In this document: positions 35,088 to 44,509 of the stretch, piece by piece
Layout of the letters: every line of letters starts with the position of its first letter
Numbering within the stretch: the stretch's first letter is position 1
Assembly (NCBI GenBank): GCA_017631275.1
Contig: JAGBTQ010000001.1
Span: 1 to 64,000 of the forward strand
Direction of reading: 5' to 3'
DNA: 64,000 bases
Source of the DNA: Alistipes sp.
GTDB taxonomy: Bacteria; Bacteroidota; Bacteroidia; Bacteroidales; Rikenellaceae
Notes under the pieces: generated by a model
What the model was told of the DNA's origin: nothing
The model's input: the letters and a program-made list of their open reading frames with translations, nothing else
The model's database searches: none
Made by a program: the position numbers and the translations under genes

Positions 35088-37769
35088 TTAGAATTTGTAA
35101 TTTATGCCTATCTCAAAGTTTTGTCCTCTTCTGAATCGCTCCACTTCGACCTTCTGGCCTGTTGCCGGAACCTCTTGTTCGTAGACCATATCACTACCCA
35201 GCAGGTCATTTATTTGGAACTTTAATCCAAGTCTGTCGTTGATATTGTATCCTGCACTGAAGTTTAATGTATGCACAGCTCGCTGCTTAATATCTCCCAA
35301 TTGCGAAACACCCACAGCATAGATTCTACTACCTTGCATATTGTATAGCAATGCGAGGTTTAGCGCTCCCTGATTACTAAACTTGTGAGACCAAGTAAGA
35401 TCGGCATTGAGCAGTATGGGTGACGCACCTTGCAACGAACGCTCCTTATTGGTATAGGCACCTCCATCGGGAAGTTTTACATTGGTATACATATAACTTG
35501 CGTTTACGCCCAATCGAAGTCCCTTTACCAACTCTTTGCGCAACTCCACCTCGACACCCGTTGCCACGCCATCCTCTGCGTTGCGGAAGGAGTGAAGTGT
35601 CGCACCTCCGTTTAGCTCCTGAATTCGCTCAATAGGACTCTCCAAGTACTTGAAGTAACCGGTCACACTAACCATATCACCGTTCTGAGTAAACCACTCA
35701 TATTTAAGGTCTATATTGTAGTTGTATGCATTCTGCAAATTCTCATTACCTCTGACCTGCGCCGAGCCATAGCTCTCCTGATATAGGAATGGAGCCATTT
35801 CAATAAATGAAGGTCGTGTTATGGTTCGAGAGGCTGCAAATCGCAGATTATGAGCATCGTTTATTGTATATTTTAGATTTATCGCAGGGAAGAAATCGTT
35901 CTTCTCCAAGTCGCGTTGGCGCGAGTACCAGTCGCCACCGTCAGAGGCATAGCGTACCCATTGCTGGCTGATTTCATAGCGCAGACCGAGGTTTAACAAT
36001 AGATTGTCCATTATATACCAATCTGTTAGGATGTAACCTGCGAAGATTCTGTTTCCTGCCAAATAGCTATCCTTGGGCTGCTTCTTTCGTTCGATAACGA
36101 TATCTCTATTAGCGATGTTTGTAATATTCAAGAACTCGTCGGTGTCGTAAGGATTGGCAATCGTCGGATTGATCTTATTTAGATTATAGTAGAATCGAGT
36201 GCCCATATAATCGCGCGACTTATCCTTGTAGTTGAATCCTACCTTTAGAAAACTCTTATCGTTCCATCGCCATTTAAGGCTAACTCGACCATTCCACTCC
36301 TCTTCATCCAAATATCCGAAATAGCGCATTGTTTCCTGACGATTAAGTTTGAAGAGTTTCAACGCGTCACCATCTTTGACATACATAACCTGTCGTCTAT
36401 CAGGCTCATCGCTACTTGTCTGACTATACGAAGCGGCCCAATCCAACTCTAATTCGTCTGACAAAAACTCGTGTAAACCACTAAGCTGATGACTCTGCAA
36501 ACTATATATATGGGTTACATCGTTGCTGCCTACCAGATGATGACCCTCAGCATCCACACCCTCACGCAACTGATATGTGTCGTTGGCGTCACGAGTGTAG
36601 AAGAAGGTATAACCAATACGGTCATTTTGTCGGAGTGTAGTACCCACATAACCCAAAGCGGCAATCTTCAACTGTTGCTCATAGCTATCATAGTTAAAAT
36701 CGCTTTGCGTGTTACCCGTCGCCTCCAAAGTCTTGTAGAAGGCATCATATATATTTTGGTAGTCATTGCTCAAATTAGCCGATGCAAGGATTGTGAGAGT
36801 CTGCCCTGCAATCTTGAAATTTTTACCGAATCCTAAATTTCCTCCAAGCGAGGGCATTGCCCTTTTCTTATCGACAGCAAAAGAGGTGCGGAAGATATTG
36901 TTCTTCGTAGCATAATCGTCGAAATCAAGCAAAGGCATATCGATAGCTCGTTTATCCATCGAAGGGGTGTGGAAGAGTGTACACTCGCGGTCCATCTGAT
37001 ATCGAGTACTACCAATGGTATTAAATGCGCCACCTATGTTCAGACCAATCTGGAGGAAATCATCAGGCACATCGCTTTTTGTGCTTATGTTGATGTGCGC
37101 TCCGCTATAATCGGCAAACGAAGCGACATCGTAGACCTTACTAACGGTAATATTCTGTACGGTTGAAGATGGGAATAGATCCAGTGGAATGAGTTTGTTA
37201 TCGGGATTAGGCGATGCAATTGGTAACCCATTTAATGTTGTGATACTATAACGATCACCCAGTCCACGTACAATCAGCTGACCAGCTGGAGCAATGGAGA
37301 TGCCCGTAATCTTTTTTACGCCCTCTTGAACATTCGAAATACCCTTAATACCCATCTCCTTAGCTCCTATATTCTCAATGGCTATGGTTGATTGTTTTCG
37401 TTCGGCTTGTAACACCCGTTCGCTCTCCATATTTCTGCGTGCCGTTACAACCACTTCATCTAACTGTTGGTTATCCGACTCCAAGCCAATTTGTAATTCG
37501 GGAGTATTCTCCGATACATGCACTTCTATCTCTTGTGTAGTATATGAAATGTATGAGACGATAATAGTATAAGGACCATCTTTTAAGTTTGATATCTCAA
37601 ATCGACCATCCAAATCTGTCGCATCACCATTGGTCGTGCCTTTGACATAGACGGTGACTCCGATAAGTGGCTCTTTTGTCGAGGCATCAAAGACAATACC
37701 CTTCAAATTGGCCGCATCACATATAAATGTAACGGTTAATAGTAGTACGCTTAGTAAAAGTTTTTTCAT
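35088..37769 (-). CDS. TonB-dependent receptor with carboxypeptidase-like N-domain
   Basis: 893 residues. Signal peptide to about residue 19, then a carboxypeptidase regulatory-like domain (LKGIVFDASTKEPLIGVTVYVKG, about 23-100), a plug (IENIGAKEMGIKGISNVQEG, IVRGLGDRYSITTLNGLPI), and a beta barrel ending FEIGINYKF. It is larger than siderophore receptors and lacks a SusD neighbour; instead it shares an operon with the beta-helix lipoprotein. It is therefore a TonB-driven transporter of unknown ligand. Confidence 0.9.
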   Translation of the reverse strand: MKKLLLSVLLLTVTFICDAANLKGIVFDASTKEPLIGVTVYVKGTTNGDATDLDGRFEISNLKDGPYTIIVSYISYTTQEIEVHVSENTPELQIGLESDNQQLDEVVVTARRNMESERVLQAERKQSTIAIENIGAKEMGIKGISNVQEGVKKITGISIAPAGQLIVRGLGDRYSITTLNGLPIASPNPDNKLIPLDLFPSSTVQNITVSKVYDVASFADYSGAHINISTKSDVPDDFLQIGLNIGGAFNTIGSTRYQMDRECTLFHTPSMDKRAIDMPLLDFDDYATKNNIFRTSFAVDKKRAMPSLGGNLGFGKNFKIAGQTLTILASANLSNDYQNIYDAFYKTLEATGNTQSDFNYDSYEQQLKIAALGYVGTTLRQNDRIGYTFFYTRDANDTYQLREGVDAEGHHLVGSNDVTHIYSLQSHQLSGLHEFLSDELELDWAASYSQTSSDEPDRRQVMYVKDGDALKLFKLNRQETMRYFGYLDEEEWNGRVSLKWRWNDKSFLKVGFNYKDKSRDYMGTRFYYNLNKINPTIANPYDTDEFLNITNIANRDIVIERKKQPKDSYLAGNRIFAGYILTDWYIMDNLLLNLGLRYEISQQWVRYASDGGDWYSRQRDLEKNDFFPAINLKYTINDAHNLRFAASRTITRPSFIEMAPFLYQESYGSAQVRGNENLQNAYNYNIDLKYEWFTQNGDMVSVTGYFKYLESPIERIQELNGGATLHSFRNAEDGVATGVEVELRKELVKGLRLGVNASYMYTNVKLPDGGAYTNKERSLQGASPILLNADLTWSHKFSNQGALNLALLYNMQGSRIYAVGVSQLGDIKQRAVHTLNFSAGYNINDRLGLKFQINDLLGSDMVYEQEVPATGQKVEVERFRRGQNFEIGINYKF

Positions 37770-38153
37770 TTTCCTCTGTTTTTACATCTAAATTTTCTCG
37801 ATGCAAAGGTCTATTATTATACTTTCATAATTCGTACAACACAATGAATAAATGGTGACAAGATTGTTTCGAAAATATTTCCACTCTTCTTGGCTTCTCA
37901 TAATAGGTGAGACAGCAACATACTATACTTAATAAAAAATAGATACTATTTTCTCCTTAAAAATAGTGAATTGTATGTCGAAAGCCACTTTAATATATTA
38001 AATTGTTAGATTATTTTGCAATACAAGAAAATATTTAAGGAAAAATCTGTACCTTTGTGAGAAAATTAACACTTTTTGTTTTCGGAGTGCTAACGAGATA
38101 AATCAGATGTAATTGTCAGAGTGATTTAGAGAAACTTTTTATTACACTGTAGA
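37770..38153. promoter_or_regulatory. Divergent promoter region, receptor operon and nad operon
   Basis: For nadB, TACCTTTG at 38050-38057 is a perfect -7 box about 100 nt before the ATG; no TTG is found at the right distance upstream. For the minus-strand receptor gene, GACCTTTG (reading 37811 to 37804) is a near-match 35 nt before its ATG. The rest is AT-rich with no ORF or clear repeat. Confidence 0.6.
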
Positions 38154-39773
38154 ATGCTTAAATTTGATTATATAGTTATCGGCAGTGGACTTGCTGGACT
38201 ATATGCCGCCTACAAGGCGTCAATGAGAGGAAGTGTTGCAGTAGTAACAAAGTCATTTGTTCGCGAGAGTAATTCTTTTAATGCTCAGGGAGGTATTGCT
38301 GCGGTAACTTCAGAAGACGATAGCCCAGAAATTCATAAATCAGACACGCTCATTGCTGGTCGTGGTCTGTGTGAGGAGAGCTCGGTGGATATTCTTGTAA
38401 ATGAAGGACCTGAGAGGATACAGGAGATTATTGCCAACAATATGAAGTTCGATACCGAAAATGGTATGTTGGCATTGGGTCTTGAGGGTGGTCACCACAA
38501 GCGTCGTATCCTACATGCAGGAGGCGATTCAACAGGTCGCTGGATAACAGAGTTTGCAATCTCTAAAGTAGAGACACAAGATAACATCACCGTTTTTGAA
38601 AACACGCTTCTCTTAGACCTTATGGTTAAGGATGGCGAGTGTTATGGTGTGCGTTGCTGGAGCGAAGATAAAAACCTACAATCGGAGGAGAGGGGTAGTG
38701 AGGTATTGATTTATGCCGACCATGTCTTCCTTACATCTGGCGGAGCATCGGCGATATATGCTCGCACGACAAACCCTCTTACAACCATTGGTGATGGTGT
38801 AGCAATAGCATACAAGGCTGGTTGCCGCATTGTAGATATGGAGTTTATCCAGTTCCACCCATCGGGACTCTATCGTAAAGATTCATCTCAGGCCTTTCTC
38901 ATAAGCGAGGCTGTACGTGGCGAACGCGCACACCTCTTAGATAAGAACGGCAAGCGCTTTATGGTGCCCATTCACGAGTTGGCGGAGTTAGCGCCACGCG
39001 ACATCGTTGCTCGCTCGATATTCAAGCAGATGAAGCAAGATGGTAGGCCCTATGTAACTCTTTCGCTCAAACATCTCGATAGAGAGATGATACTTAAGCG
39101 TTTTCCCGCTATATACGCTAAATGCAAGGAGTTTGGCTACGACCTTACTCAGGAGATTCCAGTAGCCCCTGCTGCACACTATTCTGTTGGTGGCGTACTC
39201 TCCAACAACAACGGCCGCACAGATATCAAGCGCCTCTATGTATGTGGCGAGGTGGCTGCGACGGGCATTATGGGCGCAAACCGCTTGGCTTCAAACTCCC
39301 TTATCGAGTGTCTTGTATTCGCCAACCGCGCTATCGAGGATAGTGTTAAGGATGGTTCAATAAAAGAGTTTCCAGCGTTCAATGTTCACTATTGTCGCAA
39401 TGAGCAAAACGCCCAGATGTATGCAGACTTGAGAGAGAGGGTATCGGAGATTATGAACCTCTATGCAGGTATCATTCGTAGTGAAGCAAGCCTTAAGGAG
39501 GGCCTTAAGCAGATTGATGAACTTGAAAATATCATAGATGAAAGATGCTTAAAAAGCGACGAAGGCAAGGAATATTACACTGAGGCAGCACATCGTTTGC
39601 TATGTGTTGCGCGCCTGATAATGTCGCCAGCACTACAGCGCAAAGAGAGCCGTGGCGGTCACTATCGTGAGGATTATCCATGCACAGATGAAGCATTTGC
39701 AGTACACTCCGTACAACGCTATGGGGAAGAGATTACCACTGCGCCCGTAAACAGTAATTATTTTAATTTTTAA
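38154..39773 (+). CDS. nadB: L-aspartate oxidase
   Basis: 539 residues. FAD-binding GSGLAGLYAA (about 9-18), SFNAQGGIAAV, the HTLIAG-like region and EFIQFHPSG and R-containing HELAELAPRDIV blocks identify NadB of the succinate dehydrogenase/fumarate reductase flavoprotein family. It makes iminoaspartate for quinolinate synthesis. nadC follows after 5 nt and nadA after a further 14, forming the complete de novo NAD operon. Confidence 0.95.
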   Translation: MLKFDYIVIGSGLAGLYAAYKASMRGSVAVVTKSFVRESNSFNAQGGIAAVTSEDDSPEIHKSDTLIAGRGLCEESSVDILVNEGPERIQEIIANNMKFDTENGMLALGLEGGHHKRRILHAGGDSTGRWITEFAISKVETQDNITVFENTLLLDLMVKDGECYGVRCWSEDKNLQSEERGSEVLIYADHVFLTSGGASAIYARTTNPLTTIGDGVAIAYKAGCRIVDMEFIQFHPSGLYRKDSSQAFLISEAVRGERAHLLDKNGKRFMVPIHELAELAPRDIVARSIFKQMKQDGRPYVTLSLKHLDREMILKRFPAIYAKCKEFGYDLTQEIPVAPAAHYSVGGVLSNNNGRTDIKRLYVCGEVAATGIMGANRLASNSLIECLVFANRAIEDSVKDGSIKEFPAFNVHYCRNEQNAQMYADLRERVSEIMNLYAGIIRSEASLKEGLKQIDELENIIDERCLKSDEGKEYYTEAAHRLLCVARLIMSPALQRKESRGGHYREDYPCTDEAFAVHSVQRYGEEITTAPVNSNYFNF

Positions 39774-39778
39774 GAGAT

Positions 39779-40627
39779 ATGCAGTACGAGAACTTGATTA
39801 ACAAACTCCTCGACCTCGGTATTGAGGAGGACATAAACACTGGTGATATTACCACCGAGTCGATAATTCCTGCTACGATGAATGGCGTAGCCACGATGAC
39901 TGCTAAGCAGGATGGTGTCATCTCTGGTTTGGATATCGTAAAGATGGTCTACGACCGCTTTCAGAGTGATGTTGTATTTACTCCATACTTCAAGGATGGT
40001 GATGTGGTAAAGAGGGGAGATGTTATCCTTAAGATTGAGGCCACATATCCTACCTTATTGCGTGGTGAGCGCTTGTCACTCAACATCTTCCAGCGTATGT
40101 GTGGTATTGCTACCGAGACAGCCAAGTATGTAAAGGAGTTGGAGGGAACACACACCGAGCTTCTCGACACCCGCAAGACAGCACCAGGCCTCCGCATATT
40201 GGATAAGATGGCCGTAAAGCATGGTGGTGGCACAAATCACCGTATGGGTTTGTACGATATGGCGATGATTAAGGATAACCATATCAAGATGGCAGGTGGC
40301 ATAGCAAAGGCTGTTGAGCAGGTACGCGCTCGTATAGCTGAGGGCATCAAGGTTGAGGTCGAGACAACAAATATCGACGAGGTGCATCAGGCTATCGCAG
40401 CTGGCGCAGATATCATCATGCTAGACAATATGGATACTCAGACAATGGCCGAGGCAGTCAAAATTATCAATGCTACAAATAAGGGTATCAAGACTGAGGC
40501 ATCGGGCAATATGAGCATTCCTCGTTTGAAGGAGGTCGCAGCAACAGGCGTTGATTACATTAGCGTCGGAGCGCTTACACATACCGTTAAAGGTATGGAT
40601 ATAAGCATGAATATTCAGGTTGAGTAA
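39779..40627 (+). CDS. nadC: Quinolinate phosphoribosyltransferase
   Basis: 282 residues. N-terminal EDINTGDITTESI and the catalytic barrel with LLDTRKTAPGLRILDKMAVKHGGG (shortened here; key residues R, K, K, H), EVETTNIDE and IMLDNM. It condenses quinolinate with PRPP to nicotinate mononucleotide. Middle gene of nadBCA. Confidence 0.96.
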   Translation: MQYENLINKLLDLGIEEDINTGDITTESIIPATMNGVATMTAKQDGVISGLDIVKMVYDRFQSDVVFTPYFKDGDVVKRGDVILKIEATYPTLLRGERLSLNIFQRMCGIATETAKYVKELEGTHTELLDTRKTAPGLRILDKMAVKHGGGTNHRMGLYDMAMIKDNHIKMAGGIAKAVEQVRARIAEGIKVEVETTNIDEVHQAIAAGADIIMLDNMDTQTMAEAVKIINATNKGIKTEASGNMSIPRLKEVAATGVDYISVGALTHTVKGMDISMNIQVE

Positions 40628-40641
40628 TTAATATATATCCT

Positions 40642-41574
40642 ATGACAAAGGTGGAGATAAAAGAGCGCATAGAGCAACTCAAAAAGCAGAAGAACGCCGT
40701 TATCCTGGCACACTACTACACAACAAAGGAGGTGCAGGAGATTGCTGACTTCTTGGGTGACTCGCTTGCACTGTCGGTCAAGGCTCGCGATATCGATGCT
40801 CCCATCATCCTGTTTGCAGGTGTAAACTTTATGGCCGAGACGGCAAAGGTGTTATCACCCAATAAGAGGGTGCTAATCCCTGTTCCTGAGGCTGGTTGTT
40901 CGCTTGCCGAGTCGTGTGAGTCCGAAGCATTGGCACGCCTCAAGGCGCAGTACCCCGACCATAAGGTTGTGTCGTATGTCAACACCTCGGTGGGCGTAAA
41001 GGCACTGACAGATGTGTGCTGCACCTCTACCAACGCCCTTAAAATTGTGGAGAGCATACCCCGCGAACAGCCCATCATCTTCGCTCCCGACCGTAACCTC
41101 GGCTCATATATCCAAAATGTTACCGGCAGAGACAATATGGTAATCTGGGATGGTGCATGCTTGGTTCACGAGGAGTTTTCATTAGAGGGCATCCTACGCC
41201 TTAAGGCCGAGCACCCTGAGGCAAAGGTTGTTGTACATCCAGAGTGTAAGGCCGAGCTTGTGGATGTGGCCGACTATGTAGGCTCTACAGCGGGTATATT
41301 GGACTACTGCAAAGAGTCTGATGCCGAGGAGTTTATCGTGGTAACGGAGTCGGGCATCCTTGTAGAGATGGAGAAACGCCTCCCCGCTAAGCGATTTATT
41401 CCTGCACCTACTATTGGCTCTGAGGGAGGTTGCAACGAGTGCCACTATATGAAGATGGTAACACTCGAAAATATCCTCAGCACGCTGGAGAACGAGAGCC
41501 CTGAAGTGACTATCGACGAGCCCACGCGCAAGGCTGCTGAACAGTCGATACTCAATATGGTGTCGATTAAGTAG
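40642..41574 (+). CDS. nadA: Quinolinate synthase
   Basis: 310 residues. AHYYTTKEVQEIADFLGDS near the N-terminus is typical, and cluster-binding cysteines are seen in VCCTSTNA, the HPECKAE block and GGCNECHYMK. It is a [4Fe-4S] enzyme making quinolinate from iminoaspartate and dihydroxyacetone phosphate. The operon ends in the hairpin at 41622-41653. Confidence 0.96.
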   Translation: MTKVEIKERIEQLKKQKNAVILAHYYTTKEVQEIADFLGDSLALSVKARDIDAPIILFAGVNFMAETAKVLSPNKRVLIPVPEAGCSLAESCESEALARLKAQYPDHKVVSYVNTSVGVKALTDVCCTSTNALKIVESIPREQPIIFAPDRNLGSYIQNVTGRDNMVIWDGACLVHEEFSLEGILRLKAEHPEAKVVVHPECKAELVDVADYVGSTAGILDYCKESDAEEFIVVTESGILVEMEKRLPAKRFIPAPTIGSEGGCNECHYMKMVTLENILSTLENESPEVTIDEPTRKAAEQSILNMVSIK

Positions 41575-41621
41575 CTATATCTAAATATATTGAGATTTTT
41601 TTGATAATATGTAAAAAATAG

Positions 41622-41653
41622 TGGCGACTACTCGGTGTATTGAGTAGTCGCCA
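41622..41653. terminator. Bidirectional terminator after nadA
   Basis: TGGCGACTACTC (41622-41633) pairs perfectly with GAGTAGTCGCCA (41642-41653) between convergent genes. Shares its stem sequence with the hairpin at 22432-22465. Confidence 0.85.
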
Positions 41654-41685
41654 TTGTTCTATTGCTATCGTATATCCTCCTATAA

Positions 41686-42078
41686 TTATAGCACTCTGTC
41701 CAATATTATCAATACCTTGTTTGGGTAATAGCCTTGCAGGAGGATTTGCTGTTCCGACTTCTCAACAATATGCCAGGTGCCATTTAGAAGAGTGTAGATT
41801 CCACTATCAATAACAATAATTGCTCTATCTACCTCATAGGTGAATCGTCGTACGGTATTCATATCAGGCTCGCTGTATTTACCCTCTGTCTCGGATAGAA
41901 ATTCTACAATACAACTATTGTTACCTGTTGCGTTGCCGTTTTCATCAAAATATTCAATCTCCGCACCCCATACGGTTTGAGCAAGAGTTTGTGGTGTAAC
42001 ATCAAAGGTCTCCTCCTTATCGCAGCTGATTGCAAAAAGCATCACCGCGAACATCAATAGATTTCTTAGTGTTTTCAT
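41686..42078 (-). CDS. Small lipoprotein of unknown function
   Basis: 130 residues with lipobox AISC (Cys19). The mature part is beta-rich, with VWGAEIEYFDENGN and YSEPDMNTVRRFTYEVD and ends IILDRVL, a pattern seen in lipocalin-like or DUF small lipoproteins of Bacteroidales. No partner gene. It stands alone between the nad operon and the peptide island. Confidence 0.6.
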   Translation of the reverse strand: MKTLRNLLMFAVMLFAISCDKEETFDVTPQTLAQTVWGAEIEYFDENGNATGNNSCIVEFLSETEGKYSEPDMNTVRRFTYEVDRAIIVIDSGIYTLLNGTWHIVEKSEQQILLQGYYPNKVLIILDRVL

Positions 42079-42126
42079 CGCTATAATGATTTATATATAA
42101 AATTTACTCATATCGCTCATTTTTAA

Positions 42127-42374
42127 TAAATTTGTGGCAGAAATCTAAAACTTATACCACAAAAGATAGATGCTGAGTAGTCGTTTGAAAGTGCATTCCT
42201 TGTTGATGTGAAGGCCGGACTTCCTTCCTCCAACTGATGATATACGCAAGAAGTTGAACCTTATCAAGTTGCTTGTTTAACACAATACAATATGACAAGC
42301 AACAAGTCACTACTTTTATAAATTACAGAATTATCTGGATGCTGCGTCCTTCATTGTGAGGGACGCAGTTTTCA
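42127..42374 (+). ncRNA. Candidate structured small RNA
   Basis: In the 441-nt gap, TAAATTTG (42127-42134) is a -7 box. Downstream come a small GAAG/CTTC hairpin (near 42211-42224), a 9-bp stem GTTGCTTGT / ACAAGCAAC (42268-42276 with 42295-42303), and a terminator-like hairpin CTGCGTCC / GGACGCAG (42342-42349 with 42361-42368) followed by TTTTC. No ORF of note occupies it. The combination of start signal, stems and terminator suggests a transcript of about 230 nt. The family is not recognised. Confidence 0.45.
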
Positions 42375-42514
42375 TATGTTACAATTTGTAATATAGTCGA
42401 TAAATCGGCCTAAACGGACACAAGATTATTAGAGAATATATATGAGATTATGGTATTGTATATTGCAGGAAGGCTTTTAAGTGGTTCTTCAGGGCTGATT
42501 TGGGGAAATTTAAT

Positions 42515-42522
42515 TAACTTTG
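42515..42522 (+). promoter_or_regulatory. -7 box of the TPR regulator gene
   Basis: TAACTTTG matches TAnnTTTG. It overlaps the first codon of the longest frame (ATG-like start at 42520), which means translation must begin later, at the ATG at 42547. No TTG lies at the right distance upstream. Confidence 0.65.
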
Positions 42523-42546
42523 CAGAAAATTAAACCTTGTAAGTTT

Positions 42547-44199
42547 ATGAAGCATTATATATCGATAATCATATTGGCGATTTTCTTATTTTCTTGCAAT
42601 GGCCATTCAAAGCACTGGGAAACGCTTTCTCAGATCGAGTCATACATAGAAGAGAAACCAGATAGTGCTTTAGTTACACTGGAGCAAATAGATCTTTCTG
42701 AATTATCAGGCAAAGAGGAGAAGGCGAAACACGCTTTACTCTATTCTATGGCATTAGATAAGAACTTCATTGATAAGACCGACTTTGATGTGCTGCAACC
42801 AGCTATTGACTATTATGAAGATAATGGCTCTGCGACAGACAAGTTGCGTACATGCTATTATCAGGGACGCATTTATCAGAACTTAGGGAATGATGCATTA
42901 GCGATGGAAAGTTTTGTAAAAGCAATCTCTAAAGGCGATGAATCAAATGATGTATTAACGAAGGCACGAATATATTTTGCTCAAAGCAAGATATATTACT
43001 CTTTGTGCGAGTGGGATAATTTTATTGAAACAAATAAAAGTGCTGCATCCCACTTCCAAGAAGCTGGAGCGTATAATAGTTACGCTAATTGTCTAGTAGG
43101 AATTATTAATGGATATACATTAAAAGACGATTCTGAAAACGCTTTGCTATATATTAATGAATGTAAGCGAATGCTAGACGCTATAAGTTCGACTAGATTG
43201 GCTTATTTCTATTCTGCATATCTTGTATATGTAACTAAATATGGTAGTAAGCAAGAGATAAGTAGCCTTATAGATGAATACAAGAATGCTGTTCCTGTCA
43301 CAAACACAGATTGGCTTACACTTGCGGATGCCTATATTCAGATAGAGAGATATGATGATGCATTGCAATCTGTTTGTCAATATAGTAATGAGCCTGATGC
43401 TACCCAAGAAATAAAGTATAAAGCGCTTGTTTCTAAGATATATGAAAAACTAAGAAGATTTGAAGATTCATTAAACGCATACAAAGAGTATATGATGATC
43501 TCTGATAGCACAAACTATGCTATTATGCGTCAAGATACGAAGTTCGTTGAAGAGAGACACAATCTCGAACTTCAAACTTTGAAGGAACGTGAATCTAAGA
43601 TACGAGTTATATTGTGGTCTGCATTATTTATCGTAATATTGCTTACTATCATTGTTTTTATTCGCTATCGATTAAAAGTCAATAGAATGGAAAAGGCTAT
43701 TGCCGAACAAGAAACTGAAAAGTACAGACTATTGTATTTGCAGATGGAGGAAGAGCGTGATAACTTGACTAATCTGCTTGCACAGAGTGAAGAGCTAGCT
43801 CCAGATGTTAAGACAGCTGTTGGTAAGCGATTAGAGCTATTAAATAAGTTCTTTACGGCTTTCATTACAAATAATAGTGATATTGACCGAAATGCAAGTA
43901 AGGAGATGGAAGAGTTGCTTGCTAATAAAGATACATTTATGGTATCTACCAAGTTGGCATTTGCTGGTAGCCATCCTAAGTTTATTAAATACCTTGAGGA
44001 TAGAGGTCTTACCGATTGGGAAATAAGTTACTGCTGTTTATATGCACTCGGTCTTAAGGGTAAAGAGGTCGGATCATATATAAAGATGCGTTCTCACTAC
44101 AATAATAGTAGTGAAGTGCGAGAGAAATTAGGAATCAATGAGCATGATACCAATCTTGGTATATACATTAGAAAGCTTCTGAAGAGCTTTGAAAAATAG
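42547..44199 (+). CDS. Membrane-anchored TPR regulator with cytoplasmic HTH
   Basis: 550 residues. An N-terminal lipoprotein-like signal (LFSC, Cys17) puts the first 350 residues, a series of TPR-like helical repeats, outside the inner membrane. One TM segment lies at about 354-374, then a coiled coil (MEKAIAEQETEKYRLL) and a C-terminal helix-turn-helix of LuxR-like form (LTDWEISYCCLYALGLKGKEV, ending VREKLGI). This is the plan of Bacteroidales TPR/DUF6377-type regulators. Its position just before the peptide locus, and the repeated boxes in the two following promoters, make it the likely regulator. The start at 42547 is set by the promoter. Confidence 0.75.
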   Translation: MKHYISIIILAIFLFSCNGHSKHWETLSQIESYIEEKPDSALVTLEQIDLSELSGKEEKAKHALLYSMALDKNFIDKTDFDVLQPAIDYYEDNGSATDKLRTCYYQGRIYQNLGNDALAMESFVKAISKGDESNDVLTKARIYFAQSKIYYSLCEWDNFIETNKSAASHFQEAGAYNSYANCLVGIINGYTLKDDSENALLYINECKRMLDAISSTRLAYFYSAYLVYVTKYGSKQEISSLIDEYKNAVPVTNTDWLTLADAYIQIERYDDALQSVCQYSNEPDATQEIKYKALVSKIYEKLRRFEDSLNAYKEYMMISDSTNYAIMRQDTKFVEERHNLELQTLKERESKIRVILWSALFIVILLTIIVFIRYRLKVNRMEKAIAEQETEKYRLLYLQMEEERDNLTNLLAQSEELAPDVKTAVGKRLELLNKFFTAFITNNSDIDRNASKEMEELLANKDTFMVSTKLAFAGSHPKFIKYLEDRGLTDWEISYCCLYALGLKGKEVGSYIKMRSHYNNSSEVREKLGINEHDTNLGIYIRKLLKSFEK

Positions 44200-44221
44200 G
44201 ATTTATAATTACCCTTACATA

Positions 44222-44254
44222 AGATAGAGTCTCAACAGAGACTCTATCTTTTTT
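44222..44254 (+). terminator. Terminator after the TPR regulator gene
   Basis: A perfect 12-bp stem AGATAGAGTCTC / GAGACTCTATCT (44222-44233 with 44238-44249) with loop AACA and a T run. Confidence 0.92.
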
Positions 44255-44408
44255 ATGTCTGTATATCTAATCGTAGATATTGTGTGGGATTTATGACTTT
44301 CAATTTTCTTGCAAAAATCATCATTTGCTTACAATTTGATACCACATCTTAAATTATCCAACAGGCATATCCGGAAATAAATACCCCCCCCCATTGAAAA
44401 TCAGCAAG

Positions 44409-44467
44409 TTACAAATTAAAATCTGAAACTATAAATTTTCGGATGAAATTACGCTATAATACCTTTG
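44409..44467 (+). promoter_or_regulatory. Promoter with operator-like box, copy 1
   Basis: The -7 box TACCTTTG is at 44460-44467. Starting exactly 51 nt upstream, at 44409, is a 30-nt box beginning TTACAAAT and containing AAAATCTGAAACT. The same box occurs at 45004 with 27 of 30 bases identical and again 51 nt before a -7 box. There is no TTG -33 element, which suits an activator-dependent promoter. A tract of nine Cs lies just upstream at 44384-44392. Confidence 0.7.
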
Positions 44468-44509
44468 CAGTACACAAATCAAACAAATTTAACTTAAAAA
44501 ATTATCATT

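Noticed and set aside
41622-41653. An att site or remnant of phage DNA after nadA
   Set aside because: The shared stem with 22432-22465 is explained by a bidirectional terminator repeat between convergent host genes, with no phage gene nearby.
42520-42546. Regulator start at the first in-frame codon 42520
   Set aside because: A -7 box at 42515-42522 overlaps that codon, so it would not be in the mRNA; the ATG at 42547 also gives a proper lipoprotein signal.
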